This document shows, piece by piece, positions 55,024 to 62,894 of a stretch of 64,000 bases of DNA. Below the pieces are notes generated by a model. It did not search any database. It saw only the letters and a list, made by a program, of their open reading frames with translations, and was not told the origin of the DNA. This stretch comes from Alcaligenes sp. SORT26. Lineage in GTDB: Bacteria; Pseudomonadota; Gammaproteobacteria; Burkholderiales; Burkholderiaceae_B. The stretch lies in the NCBI RefSeq assembly GCF_017377875.1, contig NZ_CP070975.1:992001-1056000 (forward strand). The letters run 5' to 3'. Position 1 is the first letter of the stretch, and each line of letters opens with the position of its first letter. Both the position numbers and the translations under genes were made by a program.

Positions 55024-56310
55024 CTAGGAACCAGCCACCAAGTTAGGCAGCCACACCGACACTTGTGGGAACAGGGTCAAGATGACGAGTACCAGCAAGG
55101 CCGTGAACAGGAAGGGAGCAATCCCCACCACACCACGCTCCAACGAGATACGAGCCAGCAAGGACGAAATATTCAGGCACAAACCGGCTGGCGGTGTAAT
55201 CAGACCAATACACAGGTTCACGACGGCCACCACGGTAAAGTGAGTCGGATCGATCCCCAGCTTCATCGCAATGGGATAGAGCACAGGAATCAACATCACC
55301 AGTGCGGCATTGGTTTCCAGGAACATACCCACGATCAGCAACAACACATTGACGAACAGCAGGAACACAAGCGGGTTGCTGATGTTTTCCAAAACGAAAG
55401 CGGAAATGGCTTCGGGAATACTGACATACGCCAGCAGCCAGCTAAAGACACGCGCTGCGGCAACGATGATCATGATCACAGCGGTGGTATGGGCTGCGCC
55501 AACCAGGCTGTCTACAAAAATCTTCCAGGTGATCTGACGGTAAATCAGCGTCCCGACGACCAAGGCATAAATCACAGCCATGATGGCCGCTTCGGTAATG
55601 TTGAAAATACCGCTGCGAATGCCACCCAGAATAAAGACTGGCAGCAACAAGGCGAAGGCCGAGTTCTTAAAGGTAATCCAGATTTCCCGGCCCGAGGCTT
55701 TGCCTTGTGTTGGGAAATTATTGCGCTTGCTGATCCACCAGCTCATCACCAGCATGGACAGCATATAAAGAACGCCTGGCACCACACCGGCCAAGAACAA
55801 GGTCGTGATGGACTGGCCTGTCAGTACGGCCACCACAATAAACGGGATGGAAGGCGGAATGATGGGAGCCACCACGTTCGCGGCTGCAATGACGCCGCCT
55901 GCAAAACCGGGGGGATAGCCAGAGCGGATCATGGCGGGAATCATGATGCGGCCCAAAGCGCTGGTGTCCGCGACGGCCGAGCCGGAGATGCCGGCAAACA
56001 TGCCCGAGGCCAGCACACCGCTCATGGCCAGGCCACCTTTGAAACGGCCCAACAAGGCATTGGCAAAATCCAGCAAGCGGCTGGTCAGGCCACCGGAGGT
56101 CATCAGGCTACCAGCCAGGACAAAGAACGGAATGGCCAGCAAGGAAAAACTGTCCAGCCCACTGAACAATTGCTGGGGAACCGCCATCAAGCTGATATCA
56201 CCCAGTGCTACCAAAGCAGCCAGAACGCCCGCCGTGATGGCAAAGCCGATCGGCATGCCAATCAGCATGAGAATGAGCGTCAGAAGGGTAATTAAGGTTA
56301 CGGTGATCAT
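55024..56310 (-). CDS. TRAP transporter large membrane subunit (DctM)
   Basis: Membrane protein of 428 residues with about twelve hydrophobic segments, matching the DctM/SiaM family: MLIGMPIGFAITAGV near the start, LLAIPFFVLAGSLMTSGGLTSRLLDF, FAGGVIAAANVVAPIIPPSIPF and, near the end, VAVVNLCIGLITPPAGLCLN. It forms the sodium-driven translocation channel with DctQ and takes substrate from the periplasmic DctP. It lies 18 bases after dctQ and is the last gene of the operon. Confidence 0.95.
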   Translation of the reverse strand: MITVTLITLLTLILMLIGMPIGFAITAGVLAALVALGDISLMAVPQQLFSGLDSFSLLAIPFFVLAGSLMTSGGLTSRLLDFANALLGRFKGGLAMSGVLASGMFAGISGSAVADTSALGRIMIPAMIRSGYPPGFAGGVIAAANVVAPIIPPSIPFIVVAVLTGQSITTLFLAGVVPGVLYMLSMLVMSWWISKRNNFPTQGKASGREIWITFKNSAFALLLPVFILGGIRSGIFNITEAAIMAVIYALVVGTLIYRQITWKIFVDSLVGAAHTTAVIMIIVAAARVFSWLLAYVSIPEAISAFVLENISNPLVFLLFVNVLLLIVGMFLETNAALVMLIPVLYPIAMKLGIDPTHFTVVAVVNLCIGLITPPAGLCLNISSLLARISLERGVVGIAPFLFTALLVLVILTLFPQVSVWLPNLVAGS

Positions 56311-56328
56311 AAAAAGTGTTTTCCGTAC

Positions 56329-56859
56329 TTAGGGATGCTCGTCGGTACTGCCGGATGTCCAATCAGGCTGACTGCCCAAGCGGATTAACAGCAAAATCAC
56401 TACGCACAAGCCCATTCCCAGCCACAGGGACGCATAGACCCAGGACATGGGGATATCCATCGCTGCCGAGAGCTGAACCGCATTGATTTGCGCAAATTCC
56501 CAACCGTAGTAAGTGATGCAGAGCAAGGTCGCCAGCATCAGCAGGTCGCGAATAATCAAGACGCGTCGTTTCAGCTTGCTTGAAATGTGATCCAGCAAAA
56601 TCGTGACCGTGACATGACCACTACGGCGCAAGACAGCCGCACTGCCCAGCAAGGAAATCCACACCATCAAGAAGCGAGCGACTTCCTCACTCCAGGAGGA
56701 CATATCTTTCAGGACGTAGCGAGAGAAGATCTGCCATGCAATAACCGCACACATCACAAACATCATGCTGCCGATAATCCAGTCCAGCGCCTTTTCAATA
56801 ACAGACGCGCTTTTATCGGCCCAATTTTCTGTTTTGGTCGGTACGTTGTTAGTTGTCAT
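56329..56859 (-). CDS. TRAP transporter small membrane subunit (DctQ)
   Basis: Protein of 176 residues with four membrane helices. Conserved DctQ features include FSRYVLKDMSSWSEEVARFLMVWISLLG and a following arginine-rich connection (AAVLRRSGHVTVTILLDH). It supports DctM. I chose the ATG at 56859 (MTTNNVPTKTENW), because the 13 upstream codons run through the dctP-dctQ gap. It lies 54 bases after dctP. Confidence 0.92.
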   Translation of the reverse strand: MTTNNVPTKTENWADKSASVIEKALDWIIGSMMFVMCAVIAWQIFSRYVLKDMSSWSEEVARFLMVWISLLGSAAVLRRSGHVTVTILLDHISSKLKRRVLIIRDLLMLATLLCITYYGWEFAQINAVQLSAAMDIPMSWVYASLWLGMGLCVVILLLIRLGSQPDWTSGSTDEHP

Positions 56860-56913
56860 AACTTTTACCTGTGGGGTCGGGACATGCGGGTGACACATGT
56901 CCCGATTTTTTCA

Positions 56914-57891
56914 TTATTGAACGGCGCGGATTTTATCCAGCCAAACCTGCAGCTCGGGGAACTCTGCATCCATGGCTTTAATCTTGGTCGCAAAGGCTTC
57001 GCGATCAACGGCGTTAAATGCCATGCCTTTTCCGGTCAGGAACTGCTTCATGTTTTCTTCTTCCACGATCATGCGATCCGTGGCTTCCTTCATGACACGC
57101 TCGCCCTCTTCCTGCAGAATCTGGCGTGTTTCTTCAGGGAGTTTCTTGAAGTAGGCGTCCGAGTAGATCAAGGTCATGGCACCGATGGTGTGCTGAGTTT
57201 CAGCCACGTTCTTTTGCACCTCGAACAGATTGACGTTCTTGATCACTTCCAGGGGGTTTTCCTGGCCATCAATCATGCCGTGCTGCAAGGAAGTGAACAG
57301 CTCGGCCATGCCCATAGGCACCGGGCTGGCACCCAGCGTGGTCCAGGTGCTGCGATACATACGCAGTGGAGGGACACGCATTTTCAAACCGTGCAAATCA
57401 TCCGGGTTTTGAATCACACGGTTCGATGTCAGGTAACGAGCACCGCGGTAGGCCGCCCCCACCAGCTTGAACCCGCTTTCCTTGGCGATCTGGTCATACA
57501 GCTCCTGGCCGACTGGGCCGGTATAAACCGCACGGTAGTGATCCATATCGCGAATCAGGTAGGGGTAGGCTTCGACACCGGCCGATTTTGCGTAGCGATC
57601 CAGGGCCCCCACACTTTGCAGCACGATGTGATTAGTGCTCATGCGCAGGCCTTCAATGGACTGAGGCCAGTCACCAGTCAAACCATTGGCGTCGATATTG
57701 ATCTTGATTTTCCCGCCCGAACGCTCTTCAACAGCGGCTTTAAAGCGCTCTGCTGTTTGCCCCCAATGATCCTGGACGGCATAAATATGCGCAAACTTCA
57801 GCGTAACGGGTTTGATTTCTGCCTGAGCGGCAACACTGCTGAACAAGCCAACAGCGGCAAAAACGGTAGCGAGTAGAGAAAACTTTTTCAT
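56914..57891 (-). CDS. TRAP transporter substrate-binding protein (DctP)
   Basis: Periplasmic binding protein of 325 residues. A signal peptide (about residues 1-24, KKFSLLATVFAAVGLFSSVAAQA) is followed by VTLKFAHIYAVQDHWGQTAERF. The conserved region DLHGLKMRVPPLRMYRSTW holds the Arg that usually grips the substrate carboxylate, and FTSLQHGMIDGQENPLEVI is the DctP signature. It thus most likely imports an organic acid. The specific ligand cannot be read. It lies 39 bases after the dehydroquinase-like gene in the same operon. Confidence 0.94.
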   Translation of the reverse strand: MKKFSLLATVFAAVGLFSSVAAQAEIKPVTLKFAHIYAVQDHWGQTAERFKAAVEERSGGKIKINIDANGLTGDWPQSIEGLRMSTNHIVLQSVGALDRYAKSAGVEAYPYLIRDMDHYRAVYTGPVGQELYDQIAKESGFKLVGAAYRGARYLTSNRVIQNPDDLHGLKMRVPPLRMYRSTWTTLGASPVPMGMAELFTSLQHGMIDGQENPLEVIKNVNLFEVQKNVAETQHTIGAMTLIYSDAYFKKLPEETRQILQEEGERVMKEATDRMIVEEENMKQFLTGKGMAFNAVDREAFATKIKAMDAEFPELQVWLDKIRAVQ

Positions 57892-57930
57892 GTCTTCCTC
57901 CGTATTAATCGTTATATGAAAAGAGGTGGA

Positions 57931-58464
57931 CTACTGACCGGAAGGGCGACCCAGGAAGCTCTGATCATCCAGAGCCAGGGTCATGGCGGTCAAGGCAGCC
58001 AGATAGCTGTAATGGCGCATGCCCATGCAAATGCCAGTAGCGGTATGGGTGAAACTGGACTGAATGCTGCCACCACCCAAACCACGGGCAGCGCCTGCAC
58101 TGGCAGCAATGTTCGAGAAGTGAACTTCCATCACGGGCAGCTCAGTGTCTTCCAGGGCATGACGCACGCCTTCCCCAATCGTGGTCAGGCCAGCGGGATT
58201 GATCAGGTAGCCATCCACCCGATGAGCGGACTCGTGGATGTATTCCAAAATATCGCCCATGTGATTGGACGAAAAATTCTCTACCTCTACACCCAACTGC
58301 TCACCAAAGTTGCGCACGCACTCCTTGAGCTCGTCCAGGGACTGGATGTTTCCATAGACTTTTTTGCTGCGCTTACCTAGGCTCGACATGTTCGGGCCAT
58401 CAATCACAGCGATAAGGTGTTTGCGGTTGGAAGAACGGGTGATGGTGAAGTTATGTGCACTCAT
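57931..58464 (-). CDS. Divergent type II 3-dehydroquinate dehydratase-like protein
   Basis: Protein of 177 residues with the flavodoxin-like fold of type II dehydroquinase (AroQ/AroD). Kept: IDGPNMSSLG (Asn25), Arg32 and the catalytic Tyr37 in KRSKKVYGN, Asn89 in LINPAGLTT, and EVHFSN (Glu113, His115). Changed: the substrate-binding His of the family GGLTH motif is Thr95, and the loop that normally carries the second substrate Arg (ARE.FR.HS) is replaced by a glycine-rich insert (AGAARGLGGGSIQSS). The protein also has a longer N-terminus. Its operon is catabolic, not aromatic biosynthesis. I expect a related dehydration or hydration on another ring substrate. Confidence 0.8.
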   Translation of the reverse strand: MSAHNFTITRSSNRKHLIAVIDGPNMSSLGKRSKKVYGNIQSLDELKECVRNFGEQLGVEVENFSSNHMGDILEYIHESAHRVDGYLINPAGLTTIGEGVRHALEDTELPVMEVHFSNIAASAGAARGLGGGSIQSSFTHTATGICMGMRHYSYLAALTAMTLALDDQSFLGRPSGQ

Positions 58465-58490
58465 GCTTGGAAGCCTCTTGCTAAGTGGGA

Positions 58491-59246
58491 TTAGTTAAAA
58501 CGCAGACCAGCATCCACGTTCAGTGTCTGACCAGTGATGTATTTGCTTTCATCAGAAGCCAGGAACATGGTGGCGCCGATCATGTCGCTGACATCCCCTT
58601 TGCGTTTCAGGGTTTGGGCAGCGATGATGGCGTCCCATTGCTCTGGACGAATGGTGTCGCGTGGGACTTCAGTCACGATGCCGTGCGGGCTGATAGCATT
58701 GACGTTGATGCAGTACTCACCCAGCTCGGTGGCCAGGGCGCGGGTCAAGGCAACAACCGCCCCTTTAGAGGCCACGTAGTGCGCGTAATTCGCACGGCCC
58801 GTCACCACAACGCTGGAAGAAATATTGATGATCTTGCCGCTTTGCTGTTGCTTCATGAAGGGCGATACCGCCTTGATGCAGTTAAAGACACCACGGGCAT
58901 TCACGCCCATCACAAAGTCCCACTCGTCTGCGTCGATTTCTTCAAATGGCTTCATTTTCAGGGTCGAGAAAACGGCCGCATTGTTAATCAGCACGTCCAC
59001 CGTGCCAAAGGCTTTGACTGCCTGCGCAACCATCTCGGCCGTGCTCTTGTCGTCCGACACATCAACTTTGACGGCCAGTGCCTGACCATTTTCTGCCTGA
59101 ATTTCTGCGGCAACAGCCTGTGCTTTTTCGATGTTCAAATCAGCCACCACCACCGCAGCACCTGCCTTGGCAAATTCTTGCGCGTAGGCACGACCAATCC
59201 CTTGGCCCGCTCCGGTGATAATCACTGTTTTATTTTCAAATCTCAC
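58491..59246 (-). CDS. Short-chain dehydrogenase/reductase (first of two)
   Basis: Protein of 251 residues, classical SDR. The cofactor motif TGAGQGIG is at about residues 11-18 and VVVADLN with an acidic residue after strand 2 suggests NAD(H). NNAA, the catalytic Ser in NISSSVVV and the Tyr/Lys pair in YVASKGAVVALTRAL are intact. It ends with ITGQTLNVDAGLRFN. It is expected to oxidise a secondary alcohol to a ketone. It lies 26 bases upstream of the dehydroquinase-like gene, and only about 30% of its residues look shared with the second SDR by eye. Confidence 0.92.
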   Translation of the reverse strand: MRFENKTVIITGAGQGIGRAYAQEFAKAGAAVVVADLNIEKAQAVAAEIQAENGQALAVKVDVSDDKSTAEMVAQAVKAFGTVDVLINNAAVFSTLKMKPFEEIDADEWDFVMGVNARGVFNCIKAVSPFMKQQQSGKIINISSSVVVTGRANYAHYVASKGAVVALTRALATELGEYCINVNAISPHGIVTEVPRDTIRPEQWDAIIAAQTLKRKGDVSDMIGATMFLASDESKYITGQTLNVDAGLRFN

Positions 59247-59279
59247 GATAGTTCCTTATTGATATGGGTATGAATGTGT

Positions 59280-60026
59280 TCAGGCAGGCATACGCAAGGT
59301 AGCCATACCACCATCAATATTGATGATGGTGCCGGTGTAAGACAGCGCACCCGGATGGGCAACGTGGGCAACCAGACGAGCAACCTCTTCGGGCTGAACC
59401 ATTTGCCCGGTGGGTTGGCGACCGTGAAACTCATTGCGCTTGGCCACCGGATCGCTAGTGCGATTGGCCAGCTCGGTCATGAAGGGGGTGTCTACGGTGG
59501 CGGGGGCAATGCCCACTACGCGAATCTGCTCGGCAATCAAATCGGCGGACATGGCCAGCGTCATGGACTGGATCGCCCCTTTGCTGGCTGAATACAGCGC
59601 ACGCTCGGGCAAACCATTGATCGCGGTGCAAGAAGACATATTGACGATCACGGCATTTTTCGACTGACGCAAATACGGCAAACACGCACGCGTACTACGC
59701 ATATAGCCCAGCACGTTGATATTAAAAATGCGCAGCCAGTCTTCGTCACTGCCATCTTCTATCGTGCCCACAAAGCTCACACCGGCGTTGTTGACCAAGA
59801 CATCAATGCGACCCTGTTCCTGGGCGAACCCGGCCAGTGCCAGATTCAAGGATTCCTGATCGGTCACATCAGCAATCAAAGCCGTAGCCCCTTCCGGGAT
59901 GCCCTCAGGCTGACGGTCAATACCGCCAACGATAGCGCCCAGCTCCAGCAGGTGCTGGCATACAGCCTGGCCTATGCCTGCGGCGGCACCTGTGACAACA
60001 ACGATTCGGCCTGTAAAGTCTGACAT
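59280..60026 (-). CDS. Short-chain dehydrogenase/reductase (second of two)
   Basis: Protein of 248 residues, classical SDR. The cofactor motif TGAAAGIGQAV is at about residues 12-22, IGGIDRQ-like segment GGIDRQPEG follows strand 2 (Asp favours NAD), then NNAG, the catalytic Ser in NMSSCTAING and the Tyr/Lys pair in YSASKGAIQSMTLAM. It ends GTIINIDGGMATLRMPA. Two SDRs in one operon suggest two separate alcohol or ketone steps in the pathway. It lies 8 bases after the alpha/beta hydrolase gene. Confidence 0.92.
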   Translation of the reverse strand: MSDFTGRIVVVTGAAAGIGQAVCQHLLELGAIVGGIDRQPEGIPEGATALIADVTDQESLNLALAGFAQEQGRIDVLVNNAGVSFVGTIEDGSDEDWLRIFNINVLGYMRSTRACLPYLRQSKNAVIVNMSSCTAINGLPERALYSASKGAIQSMTLAMSADLIAEQIRVVGIAPATVDTPFMTELANRTSDPVAKRNEFHGRQPTGQMVQPEEVARLVAHVAHPGALSYTGTIINIDGGMATLRMPA

Positions 60027-60034
60027 AAGCGTTC

Positions 60035-60868
60035 CTAGCGAAAATGAGTGGTGCCGGATGCCTTGAAATGCGCCAATAGCAAGTCAATCAAGGTATCGGG
60101 CGGGGTCAGTGGCAACATGTGCCCTCCCCCATCAATAATGTGTAGCGCGGTCTGTGTCTTGCCCGCCTTGTGCAAAGCATCCAGGATGATCTGCATGGCA
60201 CTGGCGGGGGTAGACAGATCCTGGCTGCCCGTCAGCAGCAAAGTGGCCGGCAAGTGCGCCGCCAGGTCGCCGTACCCGGAAAACTGGGCAAGACTTTGCC
60301 AACTGCTCAGCAATGTCTCCACCGGAACCAGGCTGAGCTGTTGCTCTGCGTACTGCATGGCTTGGGCTAGCTCAGGGCTGGTCTCCAGCCCACCAAACCA
60401 GCGCTGCATGGTGGTCTCTACAATGGTTTGACGACTTTCATGCTGCATGGCCTGAGCACGCTCACCAAATACCGCCAAGCCCATCGGCGGGCTGGCGATA
60501 ATGCTCAGGCTTTGCACCGTTTTAGTGGGACGATCGGCCAGCCTGGCCGCTGCCAGCGCTGCAATCACCCCGCCAATCGAATGTCCCAGCAAATGAACCT
60601 TGTCAAAACGGCAGGACTCCACCACCTTGACGGCATCGTCCACCAAGGTATCCAGGTCGAAATGCGATAGCGCGGCGGCCGAGCCATGACCTCGCAGGTC
60701 GTAGCTCAGACACGGGTAATCGGCAGCCAAGTGGCTGAACAGTGCGTCAAAGGAGCACGCATCGACCCCGATGGAGTGCAAGGCAATGACACACTCATCA
60801 CGGCTCGCGCCCGTCTCTGCGACGAGCAAAGAGCTTGGGTAATGAAGCCTGGCCAATGGGGTCGTCAT
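60035..60868 (-). CDS. Alpha/beta hydrolase (PcaD/enol-lactonase-like)
   Basis: Protein of 277 residues with the alpha/beta hydrolase fold. The nucleophile elbow GHSIGG follows KVHLLGHSIGGVIAAL, the strand DLRGHGSA precedes it, the acid is expected in LLLTGSQDLSTP, and the catalytic His is in IDGGGHMLPL. The layout resembles 3-oxoadipate enol-lactonase and C-C bond hydrolases. I chose the ATG at 60868, which overlaps the CoA-transferase stop codon (ATGA). In this pathway it could open a lactone, a ring diketone or a thioester. Confidence 0.88.
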   Translation of the reverse strand: MTTPLARLHYPSSLLVAETGASRDECVIALHSIGVDACSFDALFSHLAADYPCLSYDLRGHGSAAALSHFDLDTLVDDAVKVVESCRFDKVHLLGHSIGGVIAALAAARLADRPTKTVQSLSIIASPPMGLAVFGERAQAMQHESRQTIVETTMQRWFGGLETSPELAQAMQYAEQQLSLVPVETLLSSWQSLAQFSGYGDLAAHLPATLLLTGSQDLSTPASAMQIILDALHKAGKTQTALHIIDGGGHMLPLTPPDTLIDLLLAHFKASGTTHFR

Positions 60869-62091
60869 GCTTGGCTGCACGTGCTGTTCAACAACACGCC
60901 TTTACTTTGTAAAGACGACACGGCTTCAGCAGACAGGCTTAACCACTCACCCAACACGCGCGCATCATCCTCGCCCTTCTTGGGCGGGAACCGGGATGGA
61001 GCAGCATCAGCGCCCACGAACTTGATGGGGTTTCCAACCACCTCAATACTGTGGTCTTCATTTTGAAGGGCCAGAATCATGCTGCGCTCTGAATCGCGTG
61101 CATGTGCCAATGCCTCTGGAACGGACTGGATCAGGGCAACCGGCACGCTATGCTCTTCCAATAATGGAATCCAATGCGCAGCCGCCTGGGTCGCGAAAGC
61201 GCTTTCAAGCAGCTCCCACAAGGCCTGTTTGTTTTTCAGACGGCTGGCGCCATTCTGAAAGCGCTCATCGTCAATCAGCGACTCCAGGCCCAGCACACGG
61301 CACAAGCCTTGCCACATTCTCTCGGTATTGGCCGTCACTACAAACTCGCGGCCATCCCCACCTCGGAAAGAGCGATAGGTAGGAATAGAATCATGCTTGG
61401 CCCCTTGGGGAGCAGGCGTCACGTCCGCAATCAAGGCGTAAGCACTTTGATAAGACAGCATGGCTAACTGGCAATCCAGCATCGCCACATCCACAATCCG
61501 ACCCTTACCAGTACGTTCCCTGTCAGCCAGGGCAGCATTGATAGCGATAGTCGCGTACAGGCCAGCCACCGTATCACCGGCTGGAATACCCAAACGTACG
61601 GCGGGTCTGCCCTCTTCGCCCGTCAGGCTCATGACGCCTGACAAGGCTTGCACAATCATGTCGTACGCAGGTTTGTCGCGATCCGGGCCGGTTTGTCCAA
61701 AACCACTAATGGACGCCCAGACCAGACCGGGATGCTCTTCACACAGGGCCTGCGGATCCAGGCCCAGACGGGCTGCCACACCGGGGCGGTAGTTTTCCAC
61801 AACCACATCCGCTTTCAGGATCAGTTGTCGAACCAGATCCAGCCCTTCGGCGGTTTTCAGATTTACCGCCAAACTGCTTTTATTGCGGTTGATACTCAGA
61901 TAGTAAGCACTATCCTCACCCACAAAATGGGGGGGAATACTGCGACTGGAGTCACCTTCCGGTGCCTCGATCTTGACCACTTCAGCCCCCAGATCCCCCA
62001 GCACTTGCGTACAAAAGGGACCGGACAAAAAGGTAGTGAGGTCGATGACCTTATAGCCTGCCAGGGGCTGCGCGGTAGCGGTATGACTCAT
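60865..62091 (-). CDS. Family III CoA-transferase (CaiB/BaiF type)
   Basis: Protein of 408 residues. The N-terminus GYKVIDLTTFLSGPFCTQVL then LGDLGAEVVKIEAPEGDSSR is the family signature. The catalytic Asp144 is in KPAYDMIVQALSGVM, and NRNKSSLAVNLKTAEGLDLV and VVENYRPGVAARLG are conserved. It moves CoA between carboxylic acids, so it probably activates the imported acid. Its start overlaps the iclR stop codon by 4 bases and its stop overlaps the hydrolase start, so translation is coupled through three genes. Confidence 0.94.
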   Translation of the reverse strand: MSHTATAQPLAGYKVIDLTTFLSGPFCTQVLGDLGAEVVKIEAPEGDSSRSIPPHFVGEDSAYYLSINRNKSSLAVNLKTAEGLDLVRQLILKADVVVENYRPGVAARLGLDPQALCEEHPGLVWASISGFGQTGPDRDKPAYDMIVQALSGVMSLTGEEGRPAVRLGIPAGDTVAGLYATIAINAALADRERTGKGRIVDVAMLDCQLAMLSYQSAYALIADVTPAPQGAKHDSIPTYRSFRGGDGREFVVTANTERMWQGLCRVLGLESLIDDERFQNGASRLKNKQALWELLESAFATQAAAHWIPLLEEHSVPVALIQSVPEALAHARDSERSMILALQNEDHSIEVVGNPIKFVGADAAPSRFPPKKGEDDARVLGEWLSLSAEAVSSLQSKGVLLNSTCSQA

Positions 62092-62894
62092 AATTTGGTT
62101 TTTCTATGTCGGTATCCGAACATCTCGGACAGTTTTTCGGCATGATGAATAACGGCAGCGGTAATGGCGCTCAAACCTGCACTGGGCACACGGGTGGTGG
62201 GCATGGTCAAACAAATACAGCCCACAATGCCGTGGTTATCAAAGACAGGTGCGGCAACCCCGCGTGCATCGGGCAACTTCTCGCTCATGCTGTGGGCATA
62301 ACCGTTCTGGCGCACTTCGCTCAGTTCTGCCAGGAGCGACTCCAAAGCAGGCAAAGGTGCATCTTGCGCCGGAGAGGTTTCAGCCTTGGCATACACACGC
62401 TCTATCGTGTCCTGATCCAGATACGCCAAAATAGCTTTGCCGGACGCGCCCCATACCAGGGACATGGGCTTGTGCAAATCAATCTGATATTGCAGCTTGT
62501 GCTCGCCCCGTGCGATGGCGGCAAAACTCATGGCCGACTCGCTGACGGCATACGTGCCAAACAGAACGGTCTCGTTGAACTCGGAAGCAATCTCGTCCAG
62601 AGAGTTTTGTGCCAATGCAGGCTTGGATTCAGCGCTCATGACTTGCGCCGCTACTCGATAAAATTCAGGCCCAATGCTGTACAAACCACTGCCACCACTG
62701 ACCACCGCAACAAAATCATCTTTGCGCAGCAGATTCAGCAAGCGGTGAGCCGTTGAAGGGGCCAGGCCCATTTGCTCGGACACTTGCTTGACGGTTACCG
62801 GGCCGTTGGACTCGGCCAAGACAGCCAATAGCTGAAGCGCGCGGCTTACGGTTCCGGTTGAACTAGTAGAGGTGGACGTGTTTTGTGTGGTCAT
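62088..62894 (-). CDS. IclR family transcriptional regulator
   Basis: Regulator of 268 residues. A Ser/Thr-rich leader (about residues 1-14) precedes the IclR winged helix (GTVSRALQLLAVLAESNGPV, VKQVSEQMGLAPSTAHRLLNLL). The C-terminal GAF-like effector domain contains LVWGASGKAILAYLD and RGVAAPVFDNHGIVGCICLTMP. The gene lies inside the operon, overlapping both neighbours by 4 bases, so it is made together with the enzymes it likely controls. Effector and operator are not visible; the operon promoter is outside the window. Confidence 0.93.
   Translation of the reverse strand: MTTQNTSTSTSSTGTVSRALQLLAVLAESNGPVTVKQVSEQMGLAPSTAHRLLNLLRKDDFVAVVSGGSGLYSIGPEFYRVAAQVMSAESKPALAQNSLDEIASEFNETVLFGTYAVSESAMSFAAIARGEHKLQYQIDLHKPMSLVWGASGKAILAYLDQDTIERVYAKAETSPAQDAPLPALESLLAELSEVRQNGYAHSMSEKLPDARGVAAPVFDNHGIVGCICLTMPTTRVPSAGLSAITAAVIHHAEKLSEMFGYRHRKTKL

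Noticed and set aside
55024-57891. A drug or sugar efflux role for the membrane genes
   Set aside because: The DctP signature, signal peptide and DctQ/DctM pair identify a TRAP importer.
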